Below are positions 1 through 10,397 of a DNA stretch of 64,000 bases, one piece after another. The notes under the pieces were generated by a model that did no database searches, was not told where the DNA came from, and was given only the letters and a program-made list of their open reading frames with translations. Position 1 is the stretch's first letter; the number at the start of each line of letters is the position of its first letter. The translations under genes were made by a program, and so were the position numbers. The stretch spans positions 1 to 64,000 of the forward strand of contig CACKGF010000002.1 in the NCBI GenBank assembly GCA_902599625.1, in the 5' to 3' direction. The DNA comes from an uncultured Pelagibacteraceae bacterium (GTDB lineage: Bacteria > Pseudomonadota > Alphaproteobacteria > Pelagibacterales > Pelagibacteraceae).

Positions 1-19
1 TATTGGCCATTTTATGAAA

Positions 20-832
20 TTAATCTTCAAGTATCCAATTAGAATATTTATCTTGATTATTGATTAAATATTCTGGAAATGTCTTGTCAATTTCAACTTT
101 TTCATAAGTATGCCCTCTTTCAAATAAATCTTTTTTCTGTTCAATTTTTTTTTTAATTATTTCAGGAGATGAAAATTTTTTTGAAGCAAACTCAGAGTGA
201 GCAAAGGTTCTTAATTTTAATGAGATCTGTTCAGGGTTTAAAATATTATTAAAATGCCATCCTCCATTATTAAAAATTTGTATGTTTTTTTCTTTATCGA
301 TCCTAAAGAAACTATAACTAAGATTTTTGGAAACTACTTTTTGTCTCATAAAATCAATAGATTTTAAATTTTTTTTTTTACAAACTCTAGTGCCCTCCCA
401 AGGGCTTTCATAACTATTAAATAAATTAAACTTAAAATTGAAAAACTGCTGCATAAATATTCCGTATTTTTTTTTTAATTCAAAATTAATTAATAATGAT
501 GGATTTGGTATCTCATCAGGATCAGAAAAAAATACATAGTCTTCATCATTTAGAAAATTTATATTATTTAACAAAAATTCTCTTTGAATTGCTTGATTTT
601 CCCAAATACTCGCATTTTTTGGGAATGGTTTTTCTTGAACAAGATATTTGATTTTTTTTGAATCATAATCATTTTTATTTATAAAATTTTTTTTTTTATT
701 ATTGCCTCTATGATCAAAAATTGACTCACAAATCACAAAATAATCAACATGATCTTTTAAAATATTGTATCTCAAATCAAACATAAAATTATTGTCAAAA
801 AAAGTTATACAGTCAACTATTTTTCTTTCCAT
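20..832 (-). CDS. Glycosyltransferase family 17-like protein
   Basis: Predicted sugar transferase of 270 residues resembling the GT17 (beta-1,4-N-acetylglucosaminyltransferase-like) family. The N-terminus has the family pattern DCITFFDNNFMFDLRYNIL followed by VDYFVICES and FDHRGN. A DPDEIP stretch near residue 105 fits an acidic, metal-binding sugar-nucleotide site. GGWHF near residue 192 is also typical. No signal peptide or membrane segment is visible, so it probably acts in the cytoplasm on a surface glycan; the substrate is unknown. It lies 8 bases after the lepA start end on the same strand, as the last complete gene of the thrS operon. Another ATG (minus strand, bases 10-8) follows its stop and may open a further gene outside the window. 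Confidence 0.75.
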   Translation of the reverse strand: MERKIVDCITFFDNNFMFDLRYNILKDHVDYFVICESIFDHRGNNKKKNFINKNDYDSKKIKYLVQEKPFPKNASIWENQAIQREFLLNNINFLNDEDYVFFSDPDEIPNPSLLINFELKKKYGIFMQQFFNFKFNLFNSYESPWEGTRVCKKKNLKSIDFMRQKVVSKNLSYSFFRIDKEKNIQIFNNGGWHFNNILNPEQISLKLRTFAHSEFASKKFSSPEIIKKKIEQKKDLFERGHTYEKVEIDKTFPEYLINNQDKYSNWILED

Positions 833-840
833 TATTTTAC

Positions 841-2646
841 TTAATCCTTATTAATTCTTAAAACACCAATGAACGCTTCTTGTGGTATTTCTACTTTACC
901 GAATTGTTTAGATCTAGCTTTTCCTTTTTTTTGTTTGTCTAATAATTTTCTTTTTCTATCTCTTGCACCACCGCCATGAATTTTTGTAAGAACGTCTTTT
1001 TTAAACCCTTTAATTGTTTCTCTTGCAATAATTTTACCTCCAATTGCTGCTTGAACAGGGATCATAAAATTATGCCGAGGTATCAAGTCTTTAAGTTTTT
1101 CGCATACTTCTCGACCAACAGTTTGTGCAAAATCTTTATGAACCATCATCGCAAGTGCATCTACTGGCTCAGAATTTACTAATATTCCCAATTTTACTAA
1201 ATCACCTTCTTTATGTCCCATAATCTCATAGTCAAAGCTTGCATATCCACTTGTCATAGACTTAAGTCTATCATTAAAATCAAAAACAACTTCGTTTAAA
1301 GGTATTTCATAAATTAATACTGCTCTATTACCTGAATAATTTAAATTTTTTTGAATCCCTCTTTTATTTTGACAAATCTTCATTATCGAACCCAAATATT
1401 GATCAGGTGTAATTATCGTTGCCTTAATCCATGGCTCCTCTATAAATTTTATTAAAGTTGGATCCGGTAAATTTGAGGGATTTTGTAAATCTTGAATATT
1501 ACCATTATTTAAATGGACTTTATAGACAACTCCTGGAGTTGTGGTTAATAAATTAATATCAAATTCTCTTTCGAGCCTCTCAGTTATGATTTCAAGATGT
1601 AATAAACCTAAAAAACCACAACGAAAACCTAATCCGAGTGCCGAAGATGACTCTGCCTCATAAGAAAAGCTTGAGTCATTTAATTGTAGTTTGGCCAAAC
1701 CATCTTTTAGTTTTTGGTACTCAGAACTATCAACTGGAAATAAGCCGCAAAAGACAACTGGTTTACTAGGTTTAAAACCTGGTAAAGCTTTTTTAATAGG
1801 GCTTTGTGCTTCACAAATAGTATCTCCAACTTTTGTATCTGATAAATTTTTAATTCCTGTAATAATAAATCCTATTTCGCCAGATTTTAATTCATCAATG
1901 TCTTTAGCTTTTGGTGTAAAAACACCTACTTTCTCAACTATATATTCCTGGTTAGTGGACATCATTTTTATTTTCACATTTTTTTTTAATGTTCCATCTA
2001 TTACTCTGACCAAAATAATGACTCCTAGATAAGAGTCGTACCAGCTATCTACGAGTAAACATTTTAATAAATCTTTTGTCTCACCTTTTGGAGGTGGTAA
2101 TTTTGAGACTATTTGCTCCAAAATATCTTCTATACCATCGCCTGTTTTTCCTGAACAAGGAACAGCATTAGACGTATCTATACCGATTACATCTTCTATT
2201 TGTTTTTTTGTTCTCTCTAAATCAGATGCAGGTAAATCAATTTTATTTAATACAGGAATTATTTCATGATTGGTATCTAATGCTTGGTAAACATTAGCAA
2301 GTGTTTGTGCTTCAACACCTTGAGTGCTATCTACGATTAATATGGATCCTTCACATGCATATAGTGATCTACTAACCTCATAACTAAAATCTACATGGCC
2401 TGGCGTATCAATGATGTTGAGTATGTAGTCTTTACCATCTTTTGCCTTGTAATTAAGTTTTACTGTTTGTGCTTTAATTGTGATTCCTCGCTCTCTTTCA
2501 ATATCCATTGAGTCTAATACTTGATCCTTCATCTCTCTTTCTGTCAAACCCCCACACTTATGAATTATTCTATCTGCAATTGTTGATTTCCCATGATCAA
2601 TGTGAGCGATTATGGCAAAATTTCTAATGTTATCGAGACTAGACAT
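841..2646 (-). CDS. lepA: Elongation factor 4 (LepA), ribosomal GTPase
   Basis: Translational GTPase that acts on stalled or mistranslocated ribosomes. At 601 residues it has the family's normal length. The N-terminal G domain shows AHIDHGKST (P-loop), DTPGHVDF (G3) and NKIDLP (G4). The LepA-specific C-terminal domain is complete and Lys-rich, with the conserved [13 protein letters not shown] and [11 protein letters not shown] segments near residues 555-585. The ATG directly abuts the pheT stop, so it is probably translated from the same message as pheST. Highly conserved and confidently identified. Confidence 0.97.
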   Translation of the reverse strand: MSSLDNIRNFAIIAHIDHGKSTIADRIIHKCGGLTEREMKDQVLDSMDIERERGITIKAQTVKLNYKAKDGKDYILNIIDTPGHVDFSYEVSRSLYACEGSILIVDSTQGVEAQTLANVYQALDTNHEIIPVLNKIDLPASDLERTKKQIEDVIGIDTSNAVPCSGKTGDGIEDILEQIVSKLPPPKGETKDLLKCLLVDSWYDSYLGVIILVRVIDGTLKKNVKIKMMSTNQEYIVEKVGVFTPKAKDIDELKSGEIGFIITGIKNLSDTKVGDTICEAQSPIKKALPGFKPSKPVVFCGLFPVDSSEYQKLKDGLAKLQLNDSSFSYEAESSSALGLGFRCGFLGLLHLEIITERLEREFDINLLTTTPGVVYKVHLNNGNIQDLQNPSNLPDPTLIKFIEEPWIKATIITPDQYLGSIMKICQNKRGIQKNLNYSGNRAVLIYEIPLNEVVFDFNDRLKSMTSGYASFDYEIMGHKEGDLVKLGILVNSEPVDALAMMVHKDFAQTVGREVCEKLKDLIPRHNFMIPVQAAIGGKIIARETIKGFKKDVLTKIHGGGARDRKRKLLDKQKKGKARSKQFGKVEIPQEAFIGVLRINKD

Positions 2647-5031
2647 TTACGATCTTAATTTTGCACCAGTTTTTTCCTCTACAGTGCTAACTATTTTTTT
2701 TGATATATTTGTCAGATCACTTTCATTTAAAGTCTTATGATCAGACTGAATTGTCACTTTTAATGCAATTGATTTTTTATCAGATGGAATATTTTCCCCT
2801 TCATAAACATCAAAAATTTTTATTTCTTTGATTAAATTTTTATCTATATTCTGGATAACTTCTGTTAAATCTTGAGCTCTAGTATCTTTATTGACTAAAA
2901 AAGCAAAATCCCTATCTGACTTCTGGTAATCTGAAAAAGTTAGACTTTCTTTAGTCTTTTTATTTTTTGCTTTATATTCAACTAAGTTTTCTAAAAAGAT
3001 TTCAAATCCAAAAGTATTTGAAATTATTTTTGGATGTAAGGCACCAAAATATCCAAGAACAAGATTTCCATCTTTTGAGACTATAGATCCTGAAATACCT
3101 GGGTGATAATAAGAAGGTGTATTTTCCTCAATCTTGAAATCTTCTTTTCTTATCTCAAGTTCAAATAATGATTGAACTAAATCTTTTTTAATATGAAAAA
3201 CATCTACTAAATCATTTTTCTTTAAATTATTATCTTCATCTATAAATTGTTTTTTAATCCCACAAACAACTGTGATTTGTTGGCCAGGTTTTCTTCCTAT
3301 AAAAGTTGGACCAATTTCGAAAAGAGCTTGATCACCAAATCCTCTCTTTAAGTTTTTTTCCAAATAGAAAATGAGATTTGGATACAAAGAATTTCTTAAT
3401 ACATTTAAATCTGAACTTATTGGATTTACAATCTTTACACTTTCTAACTTTTCTTTAAATTTGTTATTAATTTCTTCGTCGGTAAACGACCAAGTTATTG
3501 TTTCAAGATATCCTTTTGAGGCTACCGATCTTTGAGCTAAATGAAAATGTTTCTGAAAGTAATTAAGTGTTGGTTTAGTTCGTTTTTTATCAGGTTCAAT
3601 GGACTTTATTTTTTCAAATCCAATAATTCTAATAACTTCCTCTACTAGATCAATCTCTCCAAAAATATCCGGTCTCCAACTTGGAACCTTAACATTGAGA
3701 AATTTACCTTTGGTTTTAACAGTGAAGCCTAAGTTTGATAAGATCTTTTTAATCTCATTAATGTTTATGTTGGTTCCAACTGTCTTTGATACCATTTTGG
3801 GGTCAAATTTTATCTCAAGATCTTTAAATTTTTTTGTCTGCTGTACATCTAATTTAGAAACTTCCCCTCCGCAAATTTCTAAAATTAGTTCGACAGCTGA
3901 GTCCAGCCCAGCAGTTACAGATTGAGGATCTACCCCTCTTTCAAAACGAAACTTTGCATCACTATTCAAATCTAATTTTTTAGCAGTTTTTCTAATTAAT
4001 GTGGGATCAAAATATGCTGACTCTAATAGTATATTTTTTGTATGTATTTCTGTGCCCGACCTTTCGCCTCCGATTATTCCACCTAAACCAAGTAAGCCTT
4101 CATCATCCGCTATCACACACATGTCTTTATCAAGTGTATAATTTTTATTATCTAGAGCTTTAAAACTTTCTCCTTTTTTTGAATTTCTAACGGTAATTTT
4201 ATTCTTTATCTTGTCTAAATCGTATGCATGGAGGGGTCGGTTTAAATCAAACATTACATAATTTGTTATGTCAACAACGGCAGAAATAGGCCTTAAGCCA
4301 AGTGCTAAAATTCTATTTTTTAACCATCCTGGACTTTCAGTATTTTTAATATTTTTAATGATACAGCTTCCAAAAATTGAACATGCCTGATTTTTATTTT
4401 TTTCAATCTTTATCTTTAAATTATGTTTAATGTTCTTTTTAACTTTACTTTTTCTTGGTTCTTTTAATTTTCCAAAGTTAGAGGCTGACAAGTCTCTCGC
4501 TATACCTCTCACACCTAGGCAGTCTGGTCTATTTGGGGTAATTGATAATTCAATTACATTTTTTCCTTTTTTTTCACCGAAGAATGATTTTCCAATTTTT
4601 GTTTTATATTTATCATTTAGATCTATTATTCCTTCACTCTCATTAGAAAGTTTCAATTCTGACTCAGAACAGAGCATTCCATAAGAGGTTTCTCCTCTGA
4701 TCTTTGATACCTCTAATTTCATGCCATTTTTTGGAATTACTGAACCCGGCGGTGCATAGATTGTCAAAAGTCCATCCCTTGCATTAGGAGCACCACACAC
4801 AACTTTAAGTGTATCTTTTTTTCCTATATCCACATCACATAACTTAAGCCGGTCAGCATTAGGATGTTTATTTGCTTTTATTATTTTTGCTACAATGAAA
4901 TCGCTTAATTCATTTTTGACTGGCTCTACCTTTTCTACTTCTAGGCCAATACTATTTAATTTCTGGATAATTTGTGACTCACTTTTATTTGTTTTTAAAT
5001 GAACATCAAGCCAGTCTTTTGTAAATTTCAT
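2647..5031 (-). CDS. pheT: Phenylalanyl-tRNA synthetase beta subunit
   Basis: Large subunit of the (alpha-beta)2 phenylalanyl-tRNA synthetase, which charges tRNA-Phe. At 794 residues it has full bacterial length. Residues around 40-150 form the EMAP/OB tRNA-binding domain ([18 protein letters not shown]). The B3/B4 editing region and B5 domain follow ([21 protein letters not shown] near residue 160; FRFERGVDP near 360). The C-terminal ferredoxin-fold anticodon-binding domain begins near [14 protein letters not shown]-like sequence around residue 700. Its ATG overlaps the pheS stop by four bases (ATGA), which indicates translational coupling. Confidence 0.97.
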   Translation of the reverse strand: MKFTKDWLDVHLKTNKSESQIIQKLNSIGLEVEKVEPVKNELSDFIVAKIIKANKHPNADRLKLCDVDIGKKDTLKVVCGAPNARDGLLTIYAPPGSVIPKNGMKLEVSKIRGETSYGMLCSESELKLSNESEGIIDLNDKYKTKIGKSFFGEKKGKNVIELSITPNRPDCLGVRGIARDLSASNFGKLKEPRKSKVKKNIKHNLKIKIEKNKNQACSIFGSCIIKNIKNTESPGWLKNRILALGLRPISAVVDITNYVMFDLNRPLHAYDLDKIKNKITVRNSKKGESFKALDNKNYTLDKDMCVIADDEGLLGLGGIIGGERSGTEIHTKNILLESAYFDPTLIRKTAKKLDLNSDAKFRFERGVDPQSVTAGLDSAVELILEICGGEVSKLDVQQTKKFKDLEIKFDPKMVSKTVGTNININEIKKILSNLGFTVKTKGKFLNVKVPSWRPDIFGEIDLVEEVIRIIGFEKIKSIEPDKKRTKPTLNYFQKHFHLAQRSVASKGYLETITWSFTDEEINNKFKEKLESVKIVNPISSDLNVLRNSLYPNLIFYLEKNLKRGFGDQALFEIGPTFIGRKPGQQITVVCGIKKQFIDEDNNLKKNDLVDVFHIKKDLVQSLFELEIRKEDFKIEENTPSYYHPGISGSIVSKDGNLVLGYFGALHPKIISNTFGFEIFLENLVEYKAKNKKTKESLTFSDYQKSDRDFAFLVNKDTRAQDLTEVIQNIDKNLIKEIKIFDVYEGENIPSDKKSIALKVTIQSDHKTLNESDLTNISKKIVSTVEEKTGAKLRS

Positions 5032-6095
5032 TTACTTAAACCTCTATAGTTTGTTGGAACATCTAAAGGATCAAAACCATAATAATTTAACCATCTATAA
5101 TCACATTCAAAAAAAGATCTTAGATCATTAATTCCGTATTTAAGCATTGCCAATCTATCAATACCAATACCAAATGCGAAACCCTGATAAATTTTTGGGT
5201 CAACCTTACAGTTTTTTAAAACATTTGGATGAACCATTCCACATCCAAGAATCTCAAGCCATTTATCGCCTTCACCAATAATAATTTTGTTATTTTCAAT
5301 CCTATACCCAATATCCACCTCAGCTGAAGGTTCTGTGAATGGAAAGTGACTAGGTCTAAATCTCATCTTAATTTTATCCACTTCAAAAAATTCTTTAATA
5401 AAATAATTTAAACATCCTTTTAAATGTCCCATATTAATATTTTTATCTATGTGAAGACCTTCCAGCTGATGAAACATTGGTGTATGAGTTTGATCACTAT
5501 CGCTACGATAAGTTCTTCCCGGTGCAATTATCTTAAAAGGAGGTTTGCCTTTTAACATTGTGCGAACTTGAACTGGGGAAGTATGGGTCCTAAGCAAGGT
5601 TTTCATGTTCTCATCTAAATAAAACGTGTCATGCATATCTTTTGCTGGATGATCTTCGGGAGTGTTTAAGGCAGTAAAATTATTATAATCATTTTCAACA
5701 TCAGGCCCTTCCTCTACGCTAAATCCTATCTCTGAAAAAATACACGATATTTCATCAATAACTTGAGATACAGGGTGTATCTTTCCTATTTTGAATTCTT
5801 TCTCAGGTAAAGTGACATCAATTTTTTCTTTTTTTATTTTTTCATTTAGATCTTTATCCGAAACTTCTGTTGCTTTTGATCTAAGTATGTCAAGTAATTC
5901 TTGTTTTGCTTTATTAATATTGGATGCAAAAGTTTTTTTCTCATCTTCAGATAAAGAACCAAGTTTTTTAAATTGAGAATTTATAAATCCATTTTTACTG
6001 AAAATATCTGTTCTTATGGCTTCAATTTCTTTTGAATCCTGGGTGCTGTTTAATCTATTTTTAAACTCGAGAATTTTTTTTTCAAAATCAGACAT
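5028..6095 (-). CDS. pheS: Phenylalanyl-tRNA synthetase alpha subunit
   Basis: Catalytic subunit of phenylalanyl-tRNA synthetase, 355 residues. An N-terminal coiled-coil tRNA-binding arm (about residues 1-90) precedes the class II catalytic core. The core contains [26 protein letters not shown] (motif 2 region) and [22 protein letters not shown] (motif 3) near residue 315. It sits between rplT and pheT in the standard thrS-infC-rpmI-rplT-pheST order. No phenylalanine attenuator peptide was seen in the 43 bases separating it from rplT. Confidence 0.97.
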   Translation of the reverse strand: MSDFEKKILEFKNRLNSTQDSKEIEAIRTDIFSKNGFINSQFKKLGSLSEDEKKTFASNINKAKQELLDILRSKATEVSDKDLNEKIKKEKIDVTLPEKEFKIGKIHPVSQVIDEISCIFSEIGFSVEEGPDVENDYNNFTALNTPEDHPAKDMHDTFYLDENMKTLLRTHTSPVQVRTMLKGKPPFKIIAPGRTYRSDSDQTHTPMFHQLEGLHIDKNINMGHLKGCLNYFIKEFFEVDKIKMRFRPSHFPFTEPSAEVDIGYRIENNKIIIGEGDKWLEILGCGMVHPNVLKNCKVDPKIYQGFAFGIGIDRLAMLKYGINDLRSFFECDYRWLNYYGFDPLDVPTNYRGLSK

Positions 6096-6138
6096 TTTTA
6101 GAGATTATTTCTTAAACTAAGAAAAACAATAGGGAAGA

Positions 6139-6495
6139 TTAATTAAGTGCTGCTTGAGCTTTTTTTACAATTGTTTTAAACGCTTCAGGGTTATCATAAG
6201 CAATTTCAGCTAGAATTTTTCTATCTAACTTGATGCCAGATTTACTTAAAGCATGTATAAATTTTGAATATGTAAGTCCTTCACCCCTCACACCTGCATT
6301 AATCCTCTGTATCCATAATGATTTAAATTCTCTTTTTTTATTTCTACGATCTCTATATGCATATTGCATCGACTTTTCCATCGCTTGTCGCGCAACTCTA
6401 ATGGTATTCTTTCTTCTGCCCCATTGACCTTTTACAGCTTTAAGAACCTTTTTGTGTTTAGCTCTACTTGTAACTCCTCTTTTTACTCTTGGCAT
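6139..6495 (-). CDS. rplT: 50S ribosomal protein L20
   Basis: Large-subunit protein bL20, 118 residues, needed early in 50S assembly. The N-terminus [19 protein letters not shown] and the later [20 protein letters not shown] are diagnostic. The start has a good Shine-Dalgarno (GAGAGGA, 4 bases before ATG), unlike the adjacent rpmI. The ATG lies one base after the rpmI stop, so the two are tightly coupled. In other bacteria L20 represses its own operon by binding the message; nothing here proves that, but see the hairpin at the rpmI start. Confidence 0.97.
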   Translation of the reverse strand: MPRVKRGVTSRAKHKKVLKAVKGQWGRRKNTIRVARQAMEKSMQYAYRDRRNKKREFKSLWIQRINAGVRGEGLTYSKFIHALSKSGIKLDRKILAEIAYDNPEAFKTIVKKAQAALN

Positions 6496-6496
6496 T

Positions 6497-6703
6497 TTAT
6501 CCTCTCAAACTATATGGCATATATGATTTTACAATTTTGCCATCCTGTTTAGACATTACAGTTGTTCCTCGTTGTTTTCTAATTTGTGAATTCGTTCTCT
6601 TGATCATACCATGTCTTTTTCCAGCTTGAGGCATTATTACCTTTCCTCTTGCAGAAATTTTAAATCTTTTTTTAGCTGAACTTTTTGTTTTTAACTTCGG
6701 CAT
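6497..6703 (-). CDS. rpmI: 50S ribosomal protein L35
   Basis: Large-subunit protein bL35, 68 residues: [22 protein letters not shown], then [20 protein letters not shown]. The length is normal for the family. Its start region is odd. There is no Shine-Dalgarno sequence; instead a run of seven C bases sits just upstream, and a small inverted repeat spans the start codon. It is the third gene of the thrS-infC-rpmI-rplT operon, 45 bases after infC. Confidence 0.95.
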   Translation of the reverse strand: MPKLKTKSSAKKRFKISARGKVIMPQAGKRHGMIKRTNSQIRKQRGTTVMSKQDGKIVKSYMPYSLRG

Positions 6704-6718
6704 AACTGGGGGGGTTAT
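6702..6718 (-). promoter_or_regulatory. Hairpin over the rpmI start codon with a poly-C loop
   Basis: On the coding strand ATAAC and GTTAT form a perfect 5-bp inverted repeat around the 7-base loop CCCCCCA. The second arm runs into the ATG of rpmI (GTTATG). The C tract replaces the expected purine-rich ribosome-binding site. The structure is seen in the sequence; a role in translational control of L35/L20 is inference. Confidence 0.45.
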
Positions 6719-6748
6719 ACAAATATAATGATAATTTTACAAGAATAA

Positions 6749-7294
6749 TTAAATTGGTTGGATAACCATTATCATCTGTTTGCCCTCAAATTTAGGCTGT
6801 AACTCTACTTTTCCGAGTTTTTCTATATCGGTCTTAATCTTATCCATTAATTCATGTCCAAGATTTGAGTGTTGTAACTCTCTTCCCTTAAATTTGATAG
6901 TAAATTTTACTTTATCACCTTTAGTCAAAAATTTTTGAGCATTCTTAATTTTAAATGTGTAGTCATGAATTTCTGTTACTGGTCTGAGTTTAATTTCTTT
7001 AAGTTCTACTTTTTTTTGCTTCTTCTTTGCTTTATTAGCTTTTTTTTGAGCATCATATTTAAACTTACCCATATCCATTATTTTACAAACTGGAGGTTTG
7101 GCATTTTGTGCAATCTCAATTAAATCAAGTCCTTCCTTCTTAGCTAGATTAATTGCATCTTGGGTATTTAGTATCCCTAAATTTTTCCCATCACTGGATA
7201 TTACCTGAACCTCTTGAGACATGATCCTATTATTTGAACGAGGACCTCGATCTTTTGTTCTCCTTTGGAAATAGTTTTGCTTGAAATCTGCCAC
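6749..7294 (-). CDS. infC: Translation initiation factor IF-3
   Basis: IF-3, 181 residues, which keeps ribosomal subunits apart and proofreads the start codon and initiator tRNA. The N domain shows NNRIMSQEVQVIS and NAKPPVCKIMDMGKFKYD; a Lys-rich linker and the C domain (FKGRELQHSNLG, KQMIMVIQPI) follow. The start is set at a GTG whose first base directly follows the thrS stop (TAAGTG). The next in-frame ATG, codon 25, would delete part of the conserved N-terminus. No Shine-Dalgarno precedes the GTG, so coupling to thrS termination is likely. IF-3 genes often use rare start codons; here it is GTG rather than the ATT of enterobacteria. Confidence 0.93.
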   Translation of the reverse strand: MADFKQNYFQRRTKDRGPRSNNRIMSQEVQVISSDGKNLGILNTQDAINLAKKEGLDLIEIAQNAKPPVCKIMDMGKFKYDAQKKANKAKKKQKKVELKEIKLRPVTEIHDYTFKIKNAQKFLTKGDKVKFTIKFKGRELQHSNLGHELMDKIKTDIEKLGKVELQPKFEGKQMIMVIQPI

Positions 7295-9211
7295 TTATAA
7301 TGATGGAGCTTTATTTAAAGCTTGATAGTGGTTAATAAATTTTTTTAATTCCATATTTTCCTGTTTTGTAGAATCCAATTGTCTAATAGTTACACTATTA
7401 CTGTCAACTTCTTTTTTTCCACAAATTAATAGTATTGGAACCTTTGATAACGAATGTTCCCTTATTTTGTAATTTAAATTGTGATTCTTTAAGTCAACTT
7501 CCGAATTTAAACCAGATGCAATAAGCTTTTTATTAACTTCAACAGAATAATCATTAAAGTCTTCAGAAACAGGTATTACCATGATTTGTGATGGGCTAAT
7601 CCAGAATGGAAGTTTTCCTGAGTAATTTTCGATTAATATTCCAATAAATCTTTCTAGAGAGCCAAATAATGCTCGATGTAACATTACTGGAACTTTTTTT
7701 GATCCATCTTTATCTACAAAAGATGCACCTAGTCTTCCTGGTAAATTTAAGTCAACTTGAAGAGTTCCACACTGCCAATCTCTTCCTATTGCATCTCTTA
7801 AAACAAACTCAATTTTTGGACCATAAAATGCACCTTCCCCTTTATTGATACTATATTCTAGTTTTGTAGCTTTGACTGCTTTCAAAAGAGCTTTTTCTGC
7901 TTTATCCCAAACCTCATCCTCTCCAACTCTAAGGTCTGGTCTATCAGAATATTTTAATATCACATTTTCAAATCCAAGATCTTTATAAATATTTAAGATA
8001 AGATTTGTGACTGATAGAGACTCCTCTGTGATCTGATCTTCAGTACAAAAAATATGCGCATCATCTTGAGTAAATGCTCTTACTCTTAACAAGCCATGTA
8101 ATGCTCCTGATGGTTCATACCTATGTACTTTTCCAAATTCAGACATTTTATAAGGTAGGTCTCGATAACTCTTTAAGCCTTGATTAAACACTTGAACACA
8201 TCCTGGACAATTCATGGGTTTGATAGCAAATATTTTTTCATCTGGTGTTTCAGACGTGTACATATGTGCACCAAATTTTTCCCAATGGCCAGATTTTTCC
8301 CACAAAGATCTATCCAAAACTTCTGGGGTGTTAATTTCTTTATAACCTGCTTCATTTTGTTTTTTTCTCATGTAATCAATAAGTTTTTGAAATAATGTCC
8401 ATCCTCTTTGATGCCAAAATACTGCACCTGGACTTTCTTCTCTAAAATGAAATAAGTCCATTTCTTTACCAAGTTTTCTGTGATCTCTTTTTTCAGCCTC
8501 CTCTAATCTTTTAATATAATTATCTAAATCTTTTTTTGATGCCCATGAAGTTCCATAGATCCTCTGCAACATCTCATTTTTTGAGTCACCTCTCCAGTAT
8601 GCTCCTGCAACTTTTGTTAATTTAAAATTTTTACCAATTTTACCTGTTGATGATAAATGCGGTCCCCGACAGAGGTCATGCCATTTACCATGAAAGTATA
8701 TGGAAATTTCCTCAGTTTTAGGAATATCTTGAATAATTTCTGACTTATAATTCTCACCAATTTTTTTGAAATGTGAAATAGCTTTGTCCCTATCCCAAAC
8801 TTCTCTATAAGTTGGCTCATCTCTATCAACAATTTCTGACATCTTTGTCTCAATCTTTTTTAAATCTGCTTCAGTAAAAGGTTCTTTTCTAGAAAAGTCA
8901 TAATAAAAACCGTCTTCAATAGTTGGTCCGATCGTCACTTGAGTTCCAGGAAATAGCTCTTGGACTGCCATTGCTAAAATATGCGCTGTGTCATGTCTGA
9001 TAGTATCAAGCCCATCCTTATCTTTTGACGTTAAAACTTTTACTTCGCAATCCTTTTCAATTTCAAAACTTAAATCTTTTAATTTACCATCAACACTTAT
9101 AACTAAAGCTTCCTTGGCGAGAGATTTACTAATTTTTTCAGCAACTTTAAGTCCTGAAACTTTTTCTTTAAAAGCTAATTTTTTTCCATCAGGTAAAGTT
9201 ATATTAGGCAT
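7295..9211 (-). CDS. thrS: Threonyl-tRNA synthetase
   Basis: Class II synthetase charging tRNA-Thr, 638 residues, the normal length. Domains in order: TGS (1-60); editing domain with HDTAHILAMAVQELFPG; catalytic domain with the zinc-site Cys in MNCPGC near residue 335, motif 2 (KVHRYEPSG) and motif 3 (HRALFGSLERFIGIL); C-terminal anticodon-binding domain. The ATG overlaps the end of the upstream glycosyltransferase by 8 bases, so thrS probably has no private promoter directly upstream. Confidence 0.97.
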   Translation of the reverse strand: MPNITLPDGKKLAFKEKVSGLKVAEKISKSLAKEALVISVDGKLKDLSFEIEKDCEVKVLTSKDKDGLDTIRHDTAHILAMAVQELFPGTQVTIGPTIEDGFYYDFSRKEPFTEADLKKIETKMSEIVDRDEPTYREVWDRDKAISHFKKIGENYKSEIIQDIPKTEEISIYFHGKWHDLCRGPHLSSTGKIGKNFKLTKVAGAYWRGDSKNEMLQRIYGTSWASKKDLDNYIKRLEEAEKRDHRKLGKEMDLFHFREESPGAVFWHQRGWTLFQKLIDYMRKKQNEAGYKEINTPEVLDRSLWEKSGHWEKFGAHMYTSETPDEKIFAIKPMNCPGCVQVFNQGLKSYRDLPYKMSEFGKVHRYEPSGALHGLLRVRAFTQDDAHIFCTEDQITEESLSVTNLILNIYKDLGFENVILKYSDRPDLRVGEDEVWDKAEKALLKAVKATKLEYSINKGEGAFYGPKIEFVLRDAIGRDWQCGTLQVDLNLPGRLGASFVDKDGSKKVPVMLHRALFGSLERFIGILIENYSGKLPFWISPSQIMVIPVSEDFNDYSVEVNKKLIASGLNSEVDLKNHNLNYKIREHSLSKVPILLICGKKEVDSNSVTIRQLDSTKQENMELKKFINHYQALNKAPSL

Positions 9212-10361
9212 TTATTAGTTTTTTATATTCTGAATAAGTTGAAAAACACATTTTTTCAACATTAAATTTTTTTTGTACGTTTTTTCTACCATTATTTCCC
9301 ATCACATTAAGTGAAGTATCATCCAATCTAAAAATAAAATCTAATTTTTCACTCAAAGAATGATGATCACTAGATCTAAATAATAAACCAGTTTTATTAT
9401 CAACTATTGTTTCCCTAGATCCACCAATATCACTTGCGACTATTGGTTTTTTCATTGATTGAGCTTCAACTGATATTCTACCAAAAGCCTCAGGTTCAAT
9501 TGATGCAGAAACAATAACGCTAGAGACGCTATAAGCCACTGGCATTGAAGGTGCATGTTCAAGAAAAATTACTTCATTATTTAATCTAAATCTTTCAATT
9601 AATCTAATTAGTTTTTTTTTGTAGATTTTTCTTCCTTGATCAGACCCAAGAAGTATAGCAATAAAGTTTTTATAGCCAAATTTTGTTTTAAGATCATTAA
9701 GAGCTTCTATAAAAATTTCTTGACCTTTCCATTCGGTAAGTCTTCCTGGCATTAAAACAATCTTTTTATTACCTTCAATATTTAATTTTTTTAAAAATTT
9801 AATTCTGTCAGCTTCTTTGATTTTATCCGGATCATAATATTCTGTGTTTATCCCTCTAAAAATGACTAAAAATTTCTTAATTTTGGATATGTACTCTGGG
9901 TATTTTTCTTTGATATGGGAAAAAATAAAATTTGAGCCTGCAATTACGCAATCTGAATGAAGCATAATTGCATTGTATTTTTTTTTTAATGAATTATTAA
10001 AATTATATGTCCCGTGGAATGTTGTTACTAATTTACATCTAGTTATTTTAGAGACATAGTAACAAGACCATGCTGGTGCTCTGCTTCTTACATGAAGTAT
10101 ATTAATTTTATAAAATAGAACTATAAAAGTAAGTATAAATATATTTATTAAAATCAGTAAAGGATTTTTGCTGTGAACCGGAAGTCTAAATAGTTTTACT
10201 TTTTTTTTGTCTATATATTTCAATAACTCTCCTCCGCTAGTAGCAATAAAGGAACTTGATTTTTGTTCTTTTAAATAATGAGCAAGATCGTAACAACCTA
10301 TTTCGGCTCCACCATAACCAAGTCTTGGTATTACTTGTAAAACTTTTAATTTAGATGACAT
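9204..10361 (-). CDS. Glycosyltransferase family 4 (GT-B fold)
   Basis: A 385-residue retaining glycosyltransferase likely to build lipopolysaccharide or another surface glycan. The N-terminal Rossmann half begins with KVLQVIPRLGYGGAEIGCYDLA, a pattern typical of GT4. The C-terminal half shows VLMPGRLTEWKGQEIFIEAL and the nucleotide-sugar segment SASIEPEAFGRISVEAQSMKKPIVAS, with the E-x7-E motif. One hydrophobic stretch near residue 75 may be a membrane-association helix. It is first in the operon leading into thrS. Only 36 bases separate its start from the divergent hydrolase, so both promoters must lie in or over that gap. The substrate cannot be told. Confidence 0.85.
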   Translation of the reverse strand: MSSKLKVLQVIPRLGYGGAEIGCYDLAHYLKEQKSSSFIATSGGELLKYIDKKKVKLFRLPVHSKNPLLILINIFILTFIVLFYKINILHVRSRAPAWSCYYVSKITRCKLVTTFHGTYNFNNSLKKKYNAIMLHSDCVIAGSNFIFSHIKEKYPEYISKIKKFLVIFRGINTEYYDPDKIKEADRIKFLKKLNIEGNKKIVLMPGRLTEWKGQEIFIEALNDLKTKFGYKNFIAILLGSDQGRKIYKKKLIRLIERFRLNNEVIFLEHAPSMPVAYSVSSVIVSASIEPEAFGRISVEAQSMKKPIVASDIGGSRETIVDNKTGLLFRSSDHHSLSEKLDFIFRLDDTSLNVMGNNGRKNVQKKFNVEKMCFSTYSEYKKLINA

Positions 10362-10397
10362 TTATTTAACTTATAATATCATATTTAAAATTTCAAA

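Noticed and set aside
1691-2032. 113-residue ORF antisense to lepA, and similar ORFs antisense to pheT (3599-3925) and gltB (12603-12974)
   Set aside because: Each lies wholly inside a certain gene, has no domain or ribosome-binding site and arises from the shadow frame.
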